NCBI GenBank assembly: GCA_963521185.1
Contig: CAUQTV010000005.1
Location: 186,001 to 250,000 of the forward strand
DNA: 64,000 nucleotides
Origin: Enterobacter_D sp963521185
Lineage (GTDB): Bacteria > Pseudomonadota > Gammaproteobacteria > Enterobacterales > Enterobacteriaceae
Reading direction: 5' to 3'
Of this stretch, positions 16,383 through 25,083 are shown piece after piece. The position numbers and the translations under genes were made by a program. The notes beneath the pieces are model-generated. The model was given only the letters and a program-made list of their open reading frames with translations. It had not been told where the DNA came from and searched no databases. Position 1 is the first letter of the stretch. Each line of letters starts with the position of its first letter.

Positions 16383-19001
16383 TCATTGTTGAGCCATAAC
16401 CGGATCCGGTTGAGGTATCACCACTTCCCGCTCCGGACGGCGCGGAATGAAGGATACAACCCAGGAAACCAGCGAAATAAGGGACCGGAAAATCATTTTC
16501 ACGGATGTGGGTGCAAATTCTGCAAGGTGGCGATAACCACGGAACCCCAACTTGAGAATATCCATCAGACTTTCCAGCGGTTTGTCTTCCGGGAAACTGT
16601 CCTGCCAGAGCGCCCAGGTGTCTGCGCGCGCAAAAGTACACTGCACAAAATCGATATGCTGTTTGGTGGTCAGCGGCATCAGCTGCAGGCCGATTTCATC
16701 GCCGGACACGCGTACCACCTGCGAGGGGAACACGTACTCCTGCTGTCCGCGTTTGAGCAGCAGATTCACCTTCTGCCCTTCAAGCACCTGCGACTGACCG
16801 TTGATTTTCACCCCCAGCCCGCCGTCGGAGAAGTCATGGACGGTACAGGAGAACAGGTGGCCATCTTCACGGGCAATCGCCGCTGGCATTGAGATTTCAA
16901 CGCGGTGCGCGCGACGCACCTGTTTACTTTCCACCGACACCGCCACCGCGCCACCGAGCACAATCAGGTTGTAGAACACCCACACAATACTGACGATCAC
17001 CGTCAGCATTTCGTTTTCCGGGCCGTAGAAGTAGCGCCACACGCCCACCATCACGCCGAAAATATTGAGCAGCACGAGGAAGATGTAGGGACGGGAGATG
17101 ACCCAGTCGACATACTCCTCTTCCACCAGACCGCCCTTGGCGGTGACGTTAAACTTGCCCTTGTGCGGCGCGAACAGCGCGACCATCGTCGGCGGGGCGA
17201 TATACCACGCCAGCACCGTTTCATAGATTTCGCTCCAGAACGAATGGCGATATTTGCCCTGGATTTTCGAGTTCGTCAGGCTGGCATGGATCATGTGCGG
17301 CAGCACGAACAGCGCAATCATCAGCGCCGGGGCGTAAATGATATAGGCGTGCAGCAGCAGAAACGCCAGCGGCGCGGTGAGGAACACCAGACGCGGAATG
17401 CCCGACAGGAAGTGGAACATGGCATTCACGTAACACAGCCGCTGGGCGAGTTTTAGCCCTTTGCCAAACAGCGGGTTATCGAGACGGAAGATCTGCACCA
17501 TGCCGCGCGCCCAGCGAATACGCTGACCGATATGCGCAGACAGACTTTCGGTCGCCAGCCCCGCCGCCTGGGGAATACGCATGTAGGCAGAGCTGTAGCC
17601 CAGACGGTGCAGACGCAGAGAGGTGTGCGCATCTTCGGTCACCGTCTCCACGGCGATGCCGCCAATCTCATCCAGCGGGCCACGGCGGATCACCGCACAG
17701 GAGCCGCAGAAGAAGGTCGCATCCCACATGTCGTTACCGTCCTGCACCAGTCCGTAAAACAGCGTGCCTTCGTTCGGGGTTTTACGAAAACGCCCCAGGT
17801 TACGCTCAAAGGGATCGGGTGAGAAAAAGTGGTGCGGCGTCTGCATCATCGCCAGCTCTTTTTCCTTCAGGAACCAGCCCATGGTCATTTGCAGGAACGA
17901 GCGGGTTGGCACGTGGTCGCAGTCGTATATCGAGACAAAATCAGCGGTGGCGTATTTCAGCGCGTTGTTGATGTTCCCGGCTTTGGCGTGCTCGTGAGTG
18001 GTACGGGCGATGTACTTCACGCCGACCGTCTCGGCAAACTGGCGGAACGACTCGCGCCCGCCGTCATCCAGGATCCAGATGGTGAGTTTGTCTTTCGGCC
18101 AGTCGATGCCGAGCGAGGCGTAAATGGTGTTTTTCACCACGTTCAAATCTTCGTTGTAGGTCGGCACAAAAATATCAACGCTCGGCCACTGCGACATATC
18201 TTTTGGCAGCGGCACAGGCTGGCGGTTGAGCGGCCACACCACCTGGAAATACCCGAGCACCAGCACCACCCACGCGTAGGTTTCCGCCACCAGCAGGATC
18301 AGGCCGCACACCAGGCTGACCGGATCGTTCCAGTTCAGCGTCGAGGTGTAGCGCCACCAGATGTAGCGGCAGGAGACGGTAAGCGACAGCACAATCAGCA
18401 TCAGCGCCGAGAAGCGCCCCGGAATGCGCCGCACCAGCAGGGCCACACCCCACAGCAGCATCAGGAAGATAAACTGCGACAGCGGGTTAAAGGGCTGCGT
18501 GATGCACAGCAGCGCCAGAATCAACGAAAACACCGCGATCACGCCGATGATAAAGCGCCGCACGCCAGGCGCTAAATGGCCCAGCTCTTTCTGGTTTTCC
18601 AGATGCCCCGTTCTGGTGGTAAAGCGCAGCGGCAGGCCATCCAGCCAGGCGTGGTAGCGCGCTATCATCTCGCTAATTTTCAAGGATTTGCGCTTGCGAG
18701 ACCGATCCTGCGTTTTGCGTGACGGGGCCAGCATCAGCCAAATCGTTTGCAGGAGATAGCGCAGCGGATCGAGCGGGCGCGGGCGCTCAGCGCGAATGTG
18801 CGGATAGAGTTCGCGGTGACGGGCGCGAAGAATTTGCCAGTGCGGGTGCTCAAGGGGAATAAACAGCCAGGCCAGGATCACCCAGAAACACCCCAGCGCC
18901 GCGCTAAAGGCGGGCGTGCCATGCTGGCGATAAAGCTGATAGCGCTCGCGTAAACGCGCGCTCACGGGCGGAATGAATAGCCAGTCCGACAGGTGGCTCA
19001 T
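16383..19001 (-). CDS. bcsA: cellulose synthase catalytic subunit BcsA, operon 1 (GT2 + PilZ)
   Basis: This inner-membrane GT2 synthase polymerises UDP-glucose into beta-1,4-glucan. All catalytic motifs are present in 872 residues: LDDG (311-314), DCD (360-362), TED (455-457) and QRIRW (493-497), plus the gating loop FNVTAKGG. The C-terminal PilZ domain has RRAHR and DFSDGGLG, the c-di-GMP-binding RxxxR and DxSxxG patterns. The N-terminal region of about 150 residues before the first catalytic-core helix is the enterobacterial extension, which BcsA of operon 2 lacks. The ATG overlaps the bcsQ stop by 4 bases. Activity should depend on c-di-GMP, which PdeH and PdeK nearby degrade. Confidence 0.98.
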   Translation of the reverse strand: MSHLSDWLFIPPVSARLRERYQLYRQHGTPAFSAALGCFWVILAWLFIPLEHPHWQILRARHRELYPHIRAERPRPLDPLRYLLQTIWLMLAPSRKTQDRSRKRKSLKISEMIARYHAWLDGLPLRFTTRTGHLENQKELGHLAPGVRRFIIGVIAVFSLILALLCITQPFNPLSQFIFLMLLWGVALLVRRIPGRFSALMLIVLSLTVSCRYIWWRYTSTLNWNDPVSLVCGLILLVAETYAWVVLVLGYFQVVWPLNRQPVPLPKDMSQWPSVDIFVPTYNEDLNVVKNTIYASLGIDWPKDKLTIWILDDGGRESFRQFAETVGVKYIARTTHEHAKAGNINNALKYATADFVSIYDCDHVPTRSFLQMTMGWFLKEKELAMMQTPHHFFSPDPFERNLGRFRKTPNEGTLFYGLVQDGNDMWDATFFCGSCAVIRRGPLDEIGGIAVETVTEDAHTSLRLHRLGYSSAYMRIPQAAGLATESLSAHIGQRIRWARGMVQIFRLDNPLFGKGLKLAQRLCYVNAMFHFLSGIPRLVFLTAPLAFLLLHAYIIYAPALMIALFVLPHMIHASLTNSKIQGKYRHSFWSEIYETVLAWYIAPPTMVALFAPHKGKFNVTAKGGLVEEEYVDWVISRPYIFLVLLNIFGVMVGVWRYFYGPENEMLTVIVSIVWVFYNLIVLGGAVAVSVESKQVRRAHRVEISMPAAIAREDGHLFSCTVHDFSDGGLGVKINGQSQVLEGQKVNLLLKRGQQEYVFPSQVVRVSGDEIGLQLMPLTTKQHIDFVQCTFARADTWALWQDSFPEDKPLESLMDILKLGFRGYRHLAEFAPTSVKMIFRSLISLVSWVVSFIPRRPEREVVIPQPDPVMAQQ

Positions 19002-19747
19002 GCGGCGCTCCCGGCGGGCGGTTCACCCGCCACATGCAGCAGGCACCAGTTTGCCAGCGTCAGCATCTCTTCGGCCGCCAGCGAGTCGCTGCGGTACTCG
19101 CCCAGCGGCTGTTTTGACGCCAGACACTCGACCATCGCTTCATCGCGGTGGATCACCATCGGCAACAGGCGACGCTGGCTTTGCAGCCACACCTGGTACA
19201 GGTCGTCCTGCAACTGGCTGCCGATGCGCAGATCGTTAATCAGAATGTGCGTGCCTGCGGGCAGCGTCTGCTGATGCAAACGCACATGGCAGTTGGTGTC
19301 CGGTTTGACGATGGTCAGCGTGCTGTCGCACTGTTCGAGGATCATCCTTGTCAGCGGCGTATGCCCGTTCGGCAGATCGACAAGGATCCACTGGTAGTGG
19401 CTTTGTGTTTTCAACGTCTGCAAAATCTGCGCGAACGCGCTAAGCGTCTCCTGCAACAGATGCAGGTTTTCGGCTTCCTCCGCCGTGAGTTGACCGAACG
19501 GCAGCACGTCCAGCTGCGAGGTGTAGCGCTGGCCCGCATCGCGCCAGTCATGATTATCCAGCAGCGCGCGCGCCCAGCCAGCGGGCTGAGCGTATTCGAT
19601 GTTATAGGACAGGCGCAGCAAATTATCAGGGCTGGCGTCGATGACCAGCACTGACTCTCCGAGCAATTGCAATGACCAACCCAGCGCCGCCGTCACCGAT
19701 GTGGTGCCCACACCGCCGCGCACGCCCTGTAAACCCAGTATGGCCAT
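18998..19747 (-). CDS. bcsQ: MinD/ParA-like ATPase BcsQ, operon 1
   Basis: BcsQ is a SIMIBI ATPase that works with BcsR and BcsE at the cytosolic face of the synthase, and in E. coli it helps polar localisation and assembly. The 249 residues have a deviant P-loop, GVRGGVGTTS, in which both lysines of the canonical KGGxGKT are replaced (Arg and Thr). The same change is found in E. coli BcsQ. The switch region IDASPDNLLRLS is clear. The frame is intact; laboratory E. coli K-12 carries an early stop in this gene. The ribosome-binding site GGGAG precedes the ATG. The stop overlaps the bcsA start. Confidence 0.96.
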   Translation of the reverse strand: MAILGLQGVRGGVGTTSVTAALGWSLQLLGESVLVIDASPDNLLRLSYNIEYAQPAGWARALLDNHDWRDAGQRYTSQLDVLPFGQLTAEEAENLHLLQETLSAFAQILQTLKTQSHYQWILVDLPNGHTPLTRMILEQCDSTLTIVKPDTNCHVRLHQQTLPAGTHILINDLRIGSQLQDDLYQVWLQSQRRLLPMVIHRDEAMVECLASKQPLGEYRSDSLAAEEMLTLANWCLLHVAGEPPAGSAA

Positions 19748-19758
19748 CCACGGCTCCC

Positions 19759-19947
19759 TTATTGTTGATGGGCAAATTCGGCAAGCAGCGGCCAGCGTTT
19801 AAGCGCTGCCGCCAACTGTTCCCGTTGGGAAATATCGGTATAATCTATTTCAGGCAATGAAAACACACGGCTTAACGCCAAAAAATCATTTTGATAGGTA
19901 TAGCCCAGCGTCGAGTCTTTCTGATTTGTGAGGTCATCGTTATTCAT
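19759..19947 (-). CDS. bcsR: small cellulose regulator BcsR
   Basis: This 62-residue cytosolic protein opens operon 1. BcsR binds BcsQ and stabilises the BcsRQE complex on BcsA. Its C-terminal half (IDYTDISQREQLAAALKRWP) is nearly identical to E. coli BcsR (YhjR). I chose the ATG at 19945-19947 because AAGGGA lies at the right distance upstream and the length then equals E. coli; an upstream ATG would add 12 residues. It lies 11 bases before bcsQ and is divergent from bcsE across 172 bases that must hold both promoters. Confidence 0.95.
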   Translation of the reverse strand: MNNDDLTNQKDSTLGYTYQNDFLALSRVFSLPEIDYTDISQREQLAAALKRWPLLAEFAHQQ

Positions 19948-20119
19948 TATGCTTGCATCCCTTTGAATGAAAGGCTCGTGCACAGGCGCGTACCGGCGTG
20001 GTATCCGATAAAATTCTTTTACATGCTAAATCTGATGCTCTTTAATTTCAATGTTAGGTTTATTTCTCTGCTTTCGCTAGTAAACTGATGTACAGATGAA
20101 ATTGCACAAGAGGCATACC

Positions 20120-21679
20120 ATGGACCCCATATTTTCAATTGGCATTCAGTCATTATGGGATGAGCTGCGCCATATGCCTGCGGGCGGCGTCTGGTGGATT
20201 AATGCCGACCGCGACGAAGACGCGCTAAACCTGGTGAATCAAACGCTCGCATCCCAGCAGAAAAACGATCGCGTGGCTGTGATCACAATGGGCAAAGATC
20301 CTAATAAAAACATTAAATTAGACCCGCATCACGGTCCAGAAAAAATCCGCCTGTTCCATATGCCAAATCAGGAGAGTAGTCTATACTCGCTCACCGGTGA
20401 TTTACTCTGTTCAGTGGATCCTCATCATCACTTATTCATTGTGCTGTGCGCCAGCGATGCCTGGCAAAATATATCCAATGATAATTTACGCACTTGGCTC
20501 CAGAATATTCACAACTGGTCGAAATATCACAACTGTGCGCTATTAGTCATCAACCCTGGCAACAATAATGATAAGCAGTTCTCTTTTTTGATGGCTGAAT
20601 ATCGCTCACTTTATGGCCTCGCCAGTTTGCGTTACCAGACTGACATTCATCGCTACGATGTCGCATTTTGGTGCAATGAAAAAGGCGTAAGCGCCCGCCA
20701 ACAGCTTATTCTTGAACAGCAGCATGACGGCTGGCAATTAGCCCGGCAGGAAGAAGCGTCGGTGCAGCCGCAAAACGATGACAAGCGCATTCTGAGCAAT
20801 GTGTTTGTGCTGGAGGGCGCGCCGCCGCTGTCTGAGTACTGGACGCTGTTTGAAAACAACGAGGCGATGTTCGAAGAAGCGCGCGCCACCCAGGCGGCGA
20901 CGATCATTTTCTCGCTGACGCAAAATAACCAAATCGAGAACATGGCGCGGCAAATCCATACGCTGCGTCGCCAGCGCGGTAGCGCGTTAAAAATCATCGT
21001 GCGTGAGAACACCACCAGCCTGCGTGCCACCGACGAACGTCTGCTGCTCGGCTGCGGGGCAAATATGGTGATCCCGTGGAACGCGCCGCTCTCCCGCTGC
21101 CTGACGCTGATTGAAAGCGTGCAGGGCCAGCAGTTCAATCGTCACGTGCCGGAAGATATCTCCATGCTGTTGACCATGACCCAGCCGCTGAAGCTGCGCG
21201 GTTACCAGACCTGGGATGTGTTCTGCGATGCGGTCGGCAATATTATGAGCAACACACTGCTGCCGCCAGACGGCAAAGGCGTGCTGGTTGCGCTGCGCCC
21301 GGTACCGGGTATTCGCGTTGAGCAGGCCCTGACGCTATGCCGCCCGAACCGCGTCGGCGACATCATGACCATTGGCGATAACCGGCTGGTGCTGTTTCTG
21401 TCCTTTTGCCGCGTCAACGATCTGGATACCGCGCTGAACCACATTTTCCCGCTGCCCATCGCGGATATTTTTTCCAACCGCATGGTGTGGTTTGAAGATA
21501 ACCAGATCGCGGCGGAACTGGTGCAGATGCGCACCGTGGTGCCGGATAACTGGGGCAAACCGCTGCCGATCGTTGATGGCCCTAACCCGATTTTGAATGC
21601 GGAGCACGACGGCCACAGCTGGCGACGCATTCCTCAGCCTCACCGACTGCTCAGTGAGACAACGGAGCAAGCATCATGA
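20120..21679 (+). CDS. bcsE: c-di-GMP-binding cellulose regulator BcsE
   Basis: BcsE is a cytosolic protein of 519 residues. It binds c-di-GMP through its GIL domain and recruits the BcsRQ complex to boost the BcsA/BcsB synthase. The I-site-like RxGD motif is visible as RVGD in LCRPNRVGDIMTIGDNR. The start at 20120 (MDPIFSIGIQSLWDELRHMP) matches E. coli BcsE and has AGAGGCAT upstream; a start 24 bases earlier is less likely. It heads bcsEFG, divergent from bcsR. The stop overlaps the bcsF start (ATGA). BcsE is typical of type II loci and has no counterpart in operon 2. Confidence 0.96.
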   Translation: MDPIFSIGIQSLWDELRHMPAGGVWWINADRDEDALNLVNQTLASQQKNDRVAVITMGKDPNKNIKLDPHHGPEKIRLFHMPNQESSLYSLTGDLLCSVDPHHHLFIVLCASDAWQNISNDNLRTWLQNIHNWSKYHNCALLVINPGNNNDKQFSFLMAEYRSLYGLASLRYQTDIHRYDVAFWCNEKGVSARQQLILEQQHDGWQLARQEEASVQPQNDDKRILSNVFVLEGAPPLSEYWTLFENNEAMFEEARATQAATIIFSLTQNNQIENMARQIHTLRRQRGSALKIIVRENTTSLRATDERLLLGCGANMVIPWNAPLSRCLTLIESVQGQQFNRHVPEDISMLLTMTQPLKLRGYQTWDVFCDAVGNIMSNTLLPPDGKGVLVALRPVPGIRVEQALTLCRPNRVGDIMTIGDNRLVLFLSFCRVNDLDTALNHIFPLPIADIFSNRMVWFEDNQIAAELVQMRTVVPDNWGKPLPIVDGPNPILNAEHDGHSWRRIPQPHRLLSETTEQAS

Positions 21680-21873
21680 TGAACTTCAGCGATATCATTC
21701 AGCTCGTGGTGCTTTGTGCGCTGATCTTTTTCCCGCTGGGTTACCTTGCGCGGCACTACGCCCGCCGCATTAAAACCGTACTCCGGCTGATGTTTGTAAA
21801 ACCGCGCTACGTTAAACCCGCCGGAACTTTGCGCCGTGCGACGACCGTCAAGGCAGACCGAAAACATGACTAA
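21676..21873 (+). CDS. bcsF: single-pass membrane protein BcsF
   Basis: This 65-residue inner-membrane protein has one transmembrane helix (IIQLVVLCALIFFPLGYLA) and a basic cytosolic tail (KPRYVKPAGTLRRA). In E. coli, BcsF links BcsE to BcsG and recruits the phosphoethanolamine transferase to the synthase. The start overlaps the bcsE stop by 4 bases, and a second ATG follows directly. The end overlaps the bcsG start by 8 bases, so the three genes are translationally coupled. Confidence 0.95.
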   Translation: MMNFSDIIQLVVLCALIFFPLGYLARHYARRIKTVLRLMFVKPRYVKPAGTLRRATTVKADRKHD

Positions 21874-23542
21874 TCACTCTTATACTGCTTCTGCGCCCTC
21901 CCCGCTGTGGCAATACTGGCGCGGGCTTGCTGGCTGGAACTTCTATTTTTTGGTGAAGTTTGGTCTGCTGTGGGCGGGTTACCTTAACTTCCATGCGCTG
22001 CAAAACCTGGTCTTTATGGCCTTTTTGCTGGTGCCGCTGCCGCGCTATCGCCTGCACCGTCTGCGCCACTGGATTGCCATTCCGATCGGTATCGCGCTGT
22101 TCTGGCACGACACCTGGCTGCCCGGTCCGCAAAGTATGCTCAGCCAGGGGTCGCAGGTCGCCGGATTTAGCAGTGACTACCTGATCGATCTGGTGACGCG
22201 CTTTATTAACTGGCAGATGATTGGCGCTGTCTTCGTGCTGTTTGTGGCATGGCTGTTCTTGTCACAGTGGGTACGCGTGACGGTCTTCGTGGTGGCGATT
22301 ATGCTCTGGCTGAACGTGCTGACCATCACCGGCCCGGTGTTTTCGCTGTGGCCAGCCGGTCAGCCGACCACCACCGTGACCACCACCGGCGGCAATGCGG
22401 CGGCGACCGTAGCCACCGCCGATAATAAAGCGGTGGTGGGCGATATGCCTGCGCAGACCGCGCCGCCGACCACGGCTAATCTTGATGCGTGGCTGTCCAG
22501 CTATTACGCCGCGGAAGATAAGCGTCAGACGCGCTTCCCGGCGTCCCTGCCTGCGGATGCACAGCCGTTTGAGCTGCTGGTGATCAACATCTGTTCACTC
22601 TCGTGGGCCGATGTGGAGGCCGCTGGCCTGATGTCGCATCCGCTGTGGTCGCACTTCGATATTCAGTTTAAGAAATTCAACTCCGCGACCTCCTACAGCG
22701 GCCCGGCGGCGATCCGTCTGCTGCGCGCCAGCTGTGGTCAGCCATCGCATAAAAACCTTTATCAGCAGGCGGGCAACCAGTGTTACCTGTTCGATAACCT
22801 GGAAAAACTGGGCTTCTCTCAGCAGTTTATGCTCGACCACAACGGCGTCTTTGGCGGCTTCTTAAAAGAAGTGGTTGAAAACGGCGGCATGCACGCCCCG
22901 CTGATGAATCAAGCCGGACTGCCTACCGCGCTGCTGTCGTTTGATGGCTCGCCGGTTTACGACGATACGGCAGTGTTAAACCGCTGGATGGAATCGCAAA
23001 CCGATCCGAAACAGCGCACGGCGACGTTCTATAACCTGCTGCCGCTGCACGACGGTAACCACTTCCCCGGCGTGAGCAAAACCGCAGACTATAAAGTGCG
23101 TGCGCAGAAGCTGTTTGATGAGCTGGATGCCTTCTTTACCCAGCTGGAAAAATCGGGTCGTAAGGTGATGGTGGTGATGGTGCCGGAACACGGCGGCGCG
23201 TTGCAGGGTGACAAAATGCAGGTATCTGGCCTGCGCGACATCCCAAGCCCGTCCATTACCAACGTGCCTGCGGGCATCAAGTTCTTCGGCATGAAAACGC
23301 CGCATCAGGGCGCGCCTGTGGTGATCGATCAGCCGAGCAGTTATCTTGCGGTGTCGGAACTGGTGGCCCGCGCGGTGGACGGTAAGCTGTTTGTGGAGGA
23401 TAGCGTGGACTGGGATAAGCTGACCAGCGCCCTGCCGCAAACCGCCGCGGTGTCCGAGAACGCCAATGCCATTGTGATCCAGTACCAGAATAAACCGTAC
23501 GTTCGCCTGAACGGCGGGGATTGGGTGCCGTACCCGCAGTAA
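21866..23542 (+). CDS. bcsG: cellulose phosphoethanolamine transferase BcsG
   Basis: BcsG transfers phosphoethanolamine from phosphatidylethanolamine to glucose units of cellulose. It is an inner-membrane protein (558 residues) with several N-terminal helices (to about residue 160), a Thr/Ala-rich linker (about 165-205) and a periplasmic alkaline-phosphatase-like domain. The catalytic Ser278 lies in SATSYSGPA. Zinc-site residues Cys243 (NICSLSW), His395 (LPLHDG) and Glu441/His442 (VPEHGG) match E. coli BcsG. The ATG at 21866 gives the E. coli length; an upstream in-frame ATG inside bcsF was rejected. Its presence predicts modified, less crystalline cellulose from operon 1. Confidence 0.97.
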   Translation: MTNHSYTASAPSPLWQYWRGLAGWNFYFLVKFGLLWAGYLNFHALQNLVFMAFLLVPLPRYRLHRLRHWIAIPIGIALFWHDTWLPGPQSMLSQGSQVAGFSSDYLIDLVTRFINWQMIGAVFVLFVAWLFLSQWVRVTVFVVAIMLWLNVLTITGPVFSLWPAGQPTTTVTTTGGNAAATVATADNKAVVGDMPAQTAPPTTANLDAWLSSYYAAEDKRQTRFPASLPADAQPFELLVINICSLSWADVEAAGLMSHPLWSHFDIQFKKFNSATSYSGPAAIRLLRASCGQPSHKNLYQQAGNQCYLFDNLEKLGFSQQFMLDHNGVFGGFLKEVVENGGMHAPLMNQAGLPTALLSFDGSPVYDDTAVLNRWMESQTDPKQRTATFYNLLPLHDGNHFPGVSKTADYKVRAQKLFDELDAFFTQLEKSGRKVMVVMVPEHGGALQGDKMQVSGLRDIPSPSITNVPAGIKFFGMKTPHQGAPVVIDQPSSYLAVSELVARAVDGKLFVEDSVDWDKLTSALPQTAAVSENANAIVIQYQNKPYVRLNGGDWVPYPQ

Positions 23543-23555
23543 TGCGCCACGCCCC

Positions 23556-23591
23556 GTAGGCCGGGTAAGCGCATAGCGCGCCACCCGGCAA
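23556..23591. repeat. REP palindrome between bcsG and second bcsZ
   Basis: GTAGGCCGGGTAAGCG...GCCACCCGGC inverted repeat at the junction of the two convergent cellulose operons. It may protect or end both transcripts. It belongs to the same family as the REP at 4.11 kb. Confidence 0.8.
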
Positions 23592-23596
23592 TACGA

Positions 23597-24592
23597 CTAG
23601 CGCTGCTCTGCCAGCCAGACCAGCATCTTCAGACTGGCGGAATAATAATCATCCTGCGCGGTGATTTGCGGTTCACCGTTTGCCATTCCCAGGGTTAAAT
23701 CACGCACCGCCAGCAGCCCTTCGTTCATATTGTAGGGTGCGTTTTCGTTGGTGGTGACGTTCACCCAGGCGGGGGTTCTGTCGCGGCCAAACTGCTGCCA
23801 CCAGCTACGCCACGGCGTGAGCAGCGCGCTTTGTGGATCCTGCCAGGCGACGTAGAGCGGAATACGAATCGCGTCGTAGCTCATGCGCGGCGGCCACTCT
23901 TTGGCAGGCTGCATTTTGCCATCGGCATACAGCGACACCCAGTCGGTCGGCAAATTCGCGTTACCCCAGCCCATTTTGCCGGTCAGCGTTTTGGCATCGC
24001 GCACGAGATCGCGCCAGACCACAAGATGGCTGCGCCCGGCGAAATCTTCCCACGCCGGGAAAATAAAGTAGGACGGATTCAGGTTAACGTAGCTGTTGAG
24101 GTCAAAACCCTTCGCGCCTGGCAGCATCACGCTGTATCCGGCGAACTGCTTCACCGTGTGCGCCAGCAGCGCTTTGGTGATGGCATCGGAGGCAGCGGCG
24201 TAGCGCGCGTCGTGCCAGCGTGCATCCGCTTTCAGCAGCGCCCAGGCCATCAGCACATCGCCGTCGGAGGCGTTGTTTTTGTCGGTGATGGGGTCGGCTT
24301 CCACCGGGTTATAACGCCAGTAGTACAAGCCGTTCTGCTTGTTTTTCAGCGTTTTATCCGTCCAGTTCCAAATCTTGTCAAAGCTCTGACGATCGTTACT
24401 GGCGACCGCCATCAGCATCGCATAGCCCTGACCTTCAGTGTGCGTGATGCTCTTATTGCCGGTATCGACAATGCGACCATCCGCCATTAAGAAGCGGGAT
24501 TTGTAGGTGTCCCAGGCCTGACCGGCATGGGCAAATGAGGCGAATAAGACACTCGCCATCATGACTACCGCGGGATACACGCGCTTGACCAT
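23597..24592 (-). CDS. bcsZ: endo-1,4-beta-glucanase of second cellulose operon (GH8)
   Basis: This second GH8 glucanase has 331 residues and a signal peptide (MVKRVYPAVVMMASVLFASFAHA). The catalytic Glu53 lies in THTEGQGYAM and the base Asp in SYDAIRIPLY; ASDGDVLMAWALL is another GH8 core motif. It is shorter than BcsZ of operon 1 and clearly divergent from it, so it is not a recent duplicate. It is the last gene of operon 2, 8 bases after bcsD. A role in trimming tangled glucan so that ordered ribbons form is known for such enzymes in Komagataeibacter; here it is inferred. Confidence 0.93.
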   Translation of the reverse strand: MVKRVYPAVVMMASVLFASFAHAGQAWDTYKSRFLMADGRIVDTGNKSITHTEGQGYAMLMAVASNDRQSFDKIWNWTDKTLKNKQNGLYYWRYNPVEADPITDKNNASDGDVLMAWALLKADARWHDARYAAASDAITKALLAHTVKQFAGYSVMLPGAKGFDLNSYVNLNPSYFIFPAWEDFAGRSHLVVWRDLVRDAKTLTGKMGWGNANLPTDWVSLYADGKMQPAKEWPPRMSYDAIRIPLYVAWQDPQSALLTPWRSWWQQFGRDRTPAWVNVTTNENAPYNMNEGLLAVRDLTLGMANGEPQITAQDDYYSASLKMLVWLAEQR

Positions 24593-24600
24593 AGTTCAAC

Positions 24601-25080
24601 TCATTGTGGATTGTGATAGCGGAACTGGACGTCTGACACGGAGTAGAGGCGTTCGCGTTGTAATGCAACGTGCGCTTCGCCACCCTGACCTTGCAGCCAG
24701 CCTGCGTAAAGGCCTTCCAGTATTGCACAAAAGGCGTTGCACCAGCGAGTGCGATGCTCTTCATCGCGACCGACCGGCAGGCCCTGATGGCGCAGCGCCA
24801 GACCGGTATCATCCACGTCGATATCGATATAACCCCAGTTAAACTGGCCCAGCTGTGCGTTGATGTTCGCTTCCAGTTCGCCCACGGTTTCCGATTCCGG
24901 CAGCGCAAAGTGCGCGGCGAGGGTTTCCCCCATCTGACGCAGGAACGGCTGGCTTTCCACCTGCCCGACGTTTCGTACCATGCCATCGACCATGATGGTC
25001 AGCAGATCAAACCAGCCCGGCGGCGTTTGCTGCTGCTGGAAATAGGCTAACAGCGGCGAATGTTGACTCTCTGGCGTCAT
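24601..25080 (-). CDS. bcsD: cellulose synthase subunit BcsD
   Basis: This is a 159-residue soluble protein of the BcsD family (AxCeSD in Komagataeibacter, about 156 residues). There it forms a ring-like octamer that passes four glucan chains and lines up the terminal complexes to give crystalline cellulose. No signal peptide is present. Conserved-looking features are the Trp-rich start (PPGWFDLLTIMVDGM), NWGYIDIDVDDTGLALRH and the C-terminal YSVSDVQFRY. BcsD is the marker of type I operons and is absent from the bcsEFG locus. It lies 3 bases after bcsC and 8 before bcsZ. Confidence 0.92.
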   Translation of the reverse strand: MTPESQHSPLLAYFQQQQTPPGWFDLLTIMVDGMVRNVGQVESQPFLRQMGETLAAHFALPESETVGELEANINAQLGQFNWGYIDIDVDDTGLALRHQGLPVGRDEEHRTRWCNAFCAILEGLYAGWLQGQGGEAHVALQRERLYSVSDVQFRYHNPQ

Positions 25081-25083
25081 GAT

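Noticed and set aside
18998..19747. bcsQ of operon 1 considered as a pseudogene
   Set aside because: E. coli K-12 has an early stop in bcsQ, but here the frame is open over 249 codons with a good start and coupled neighbours.
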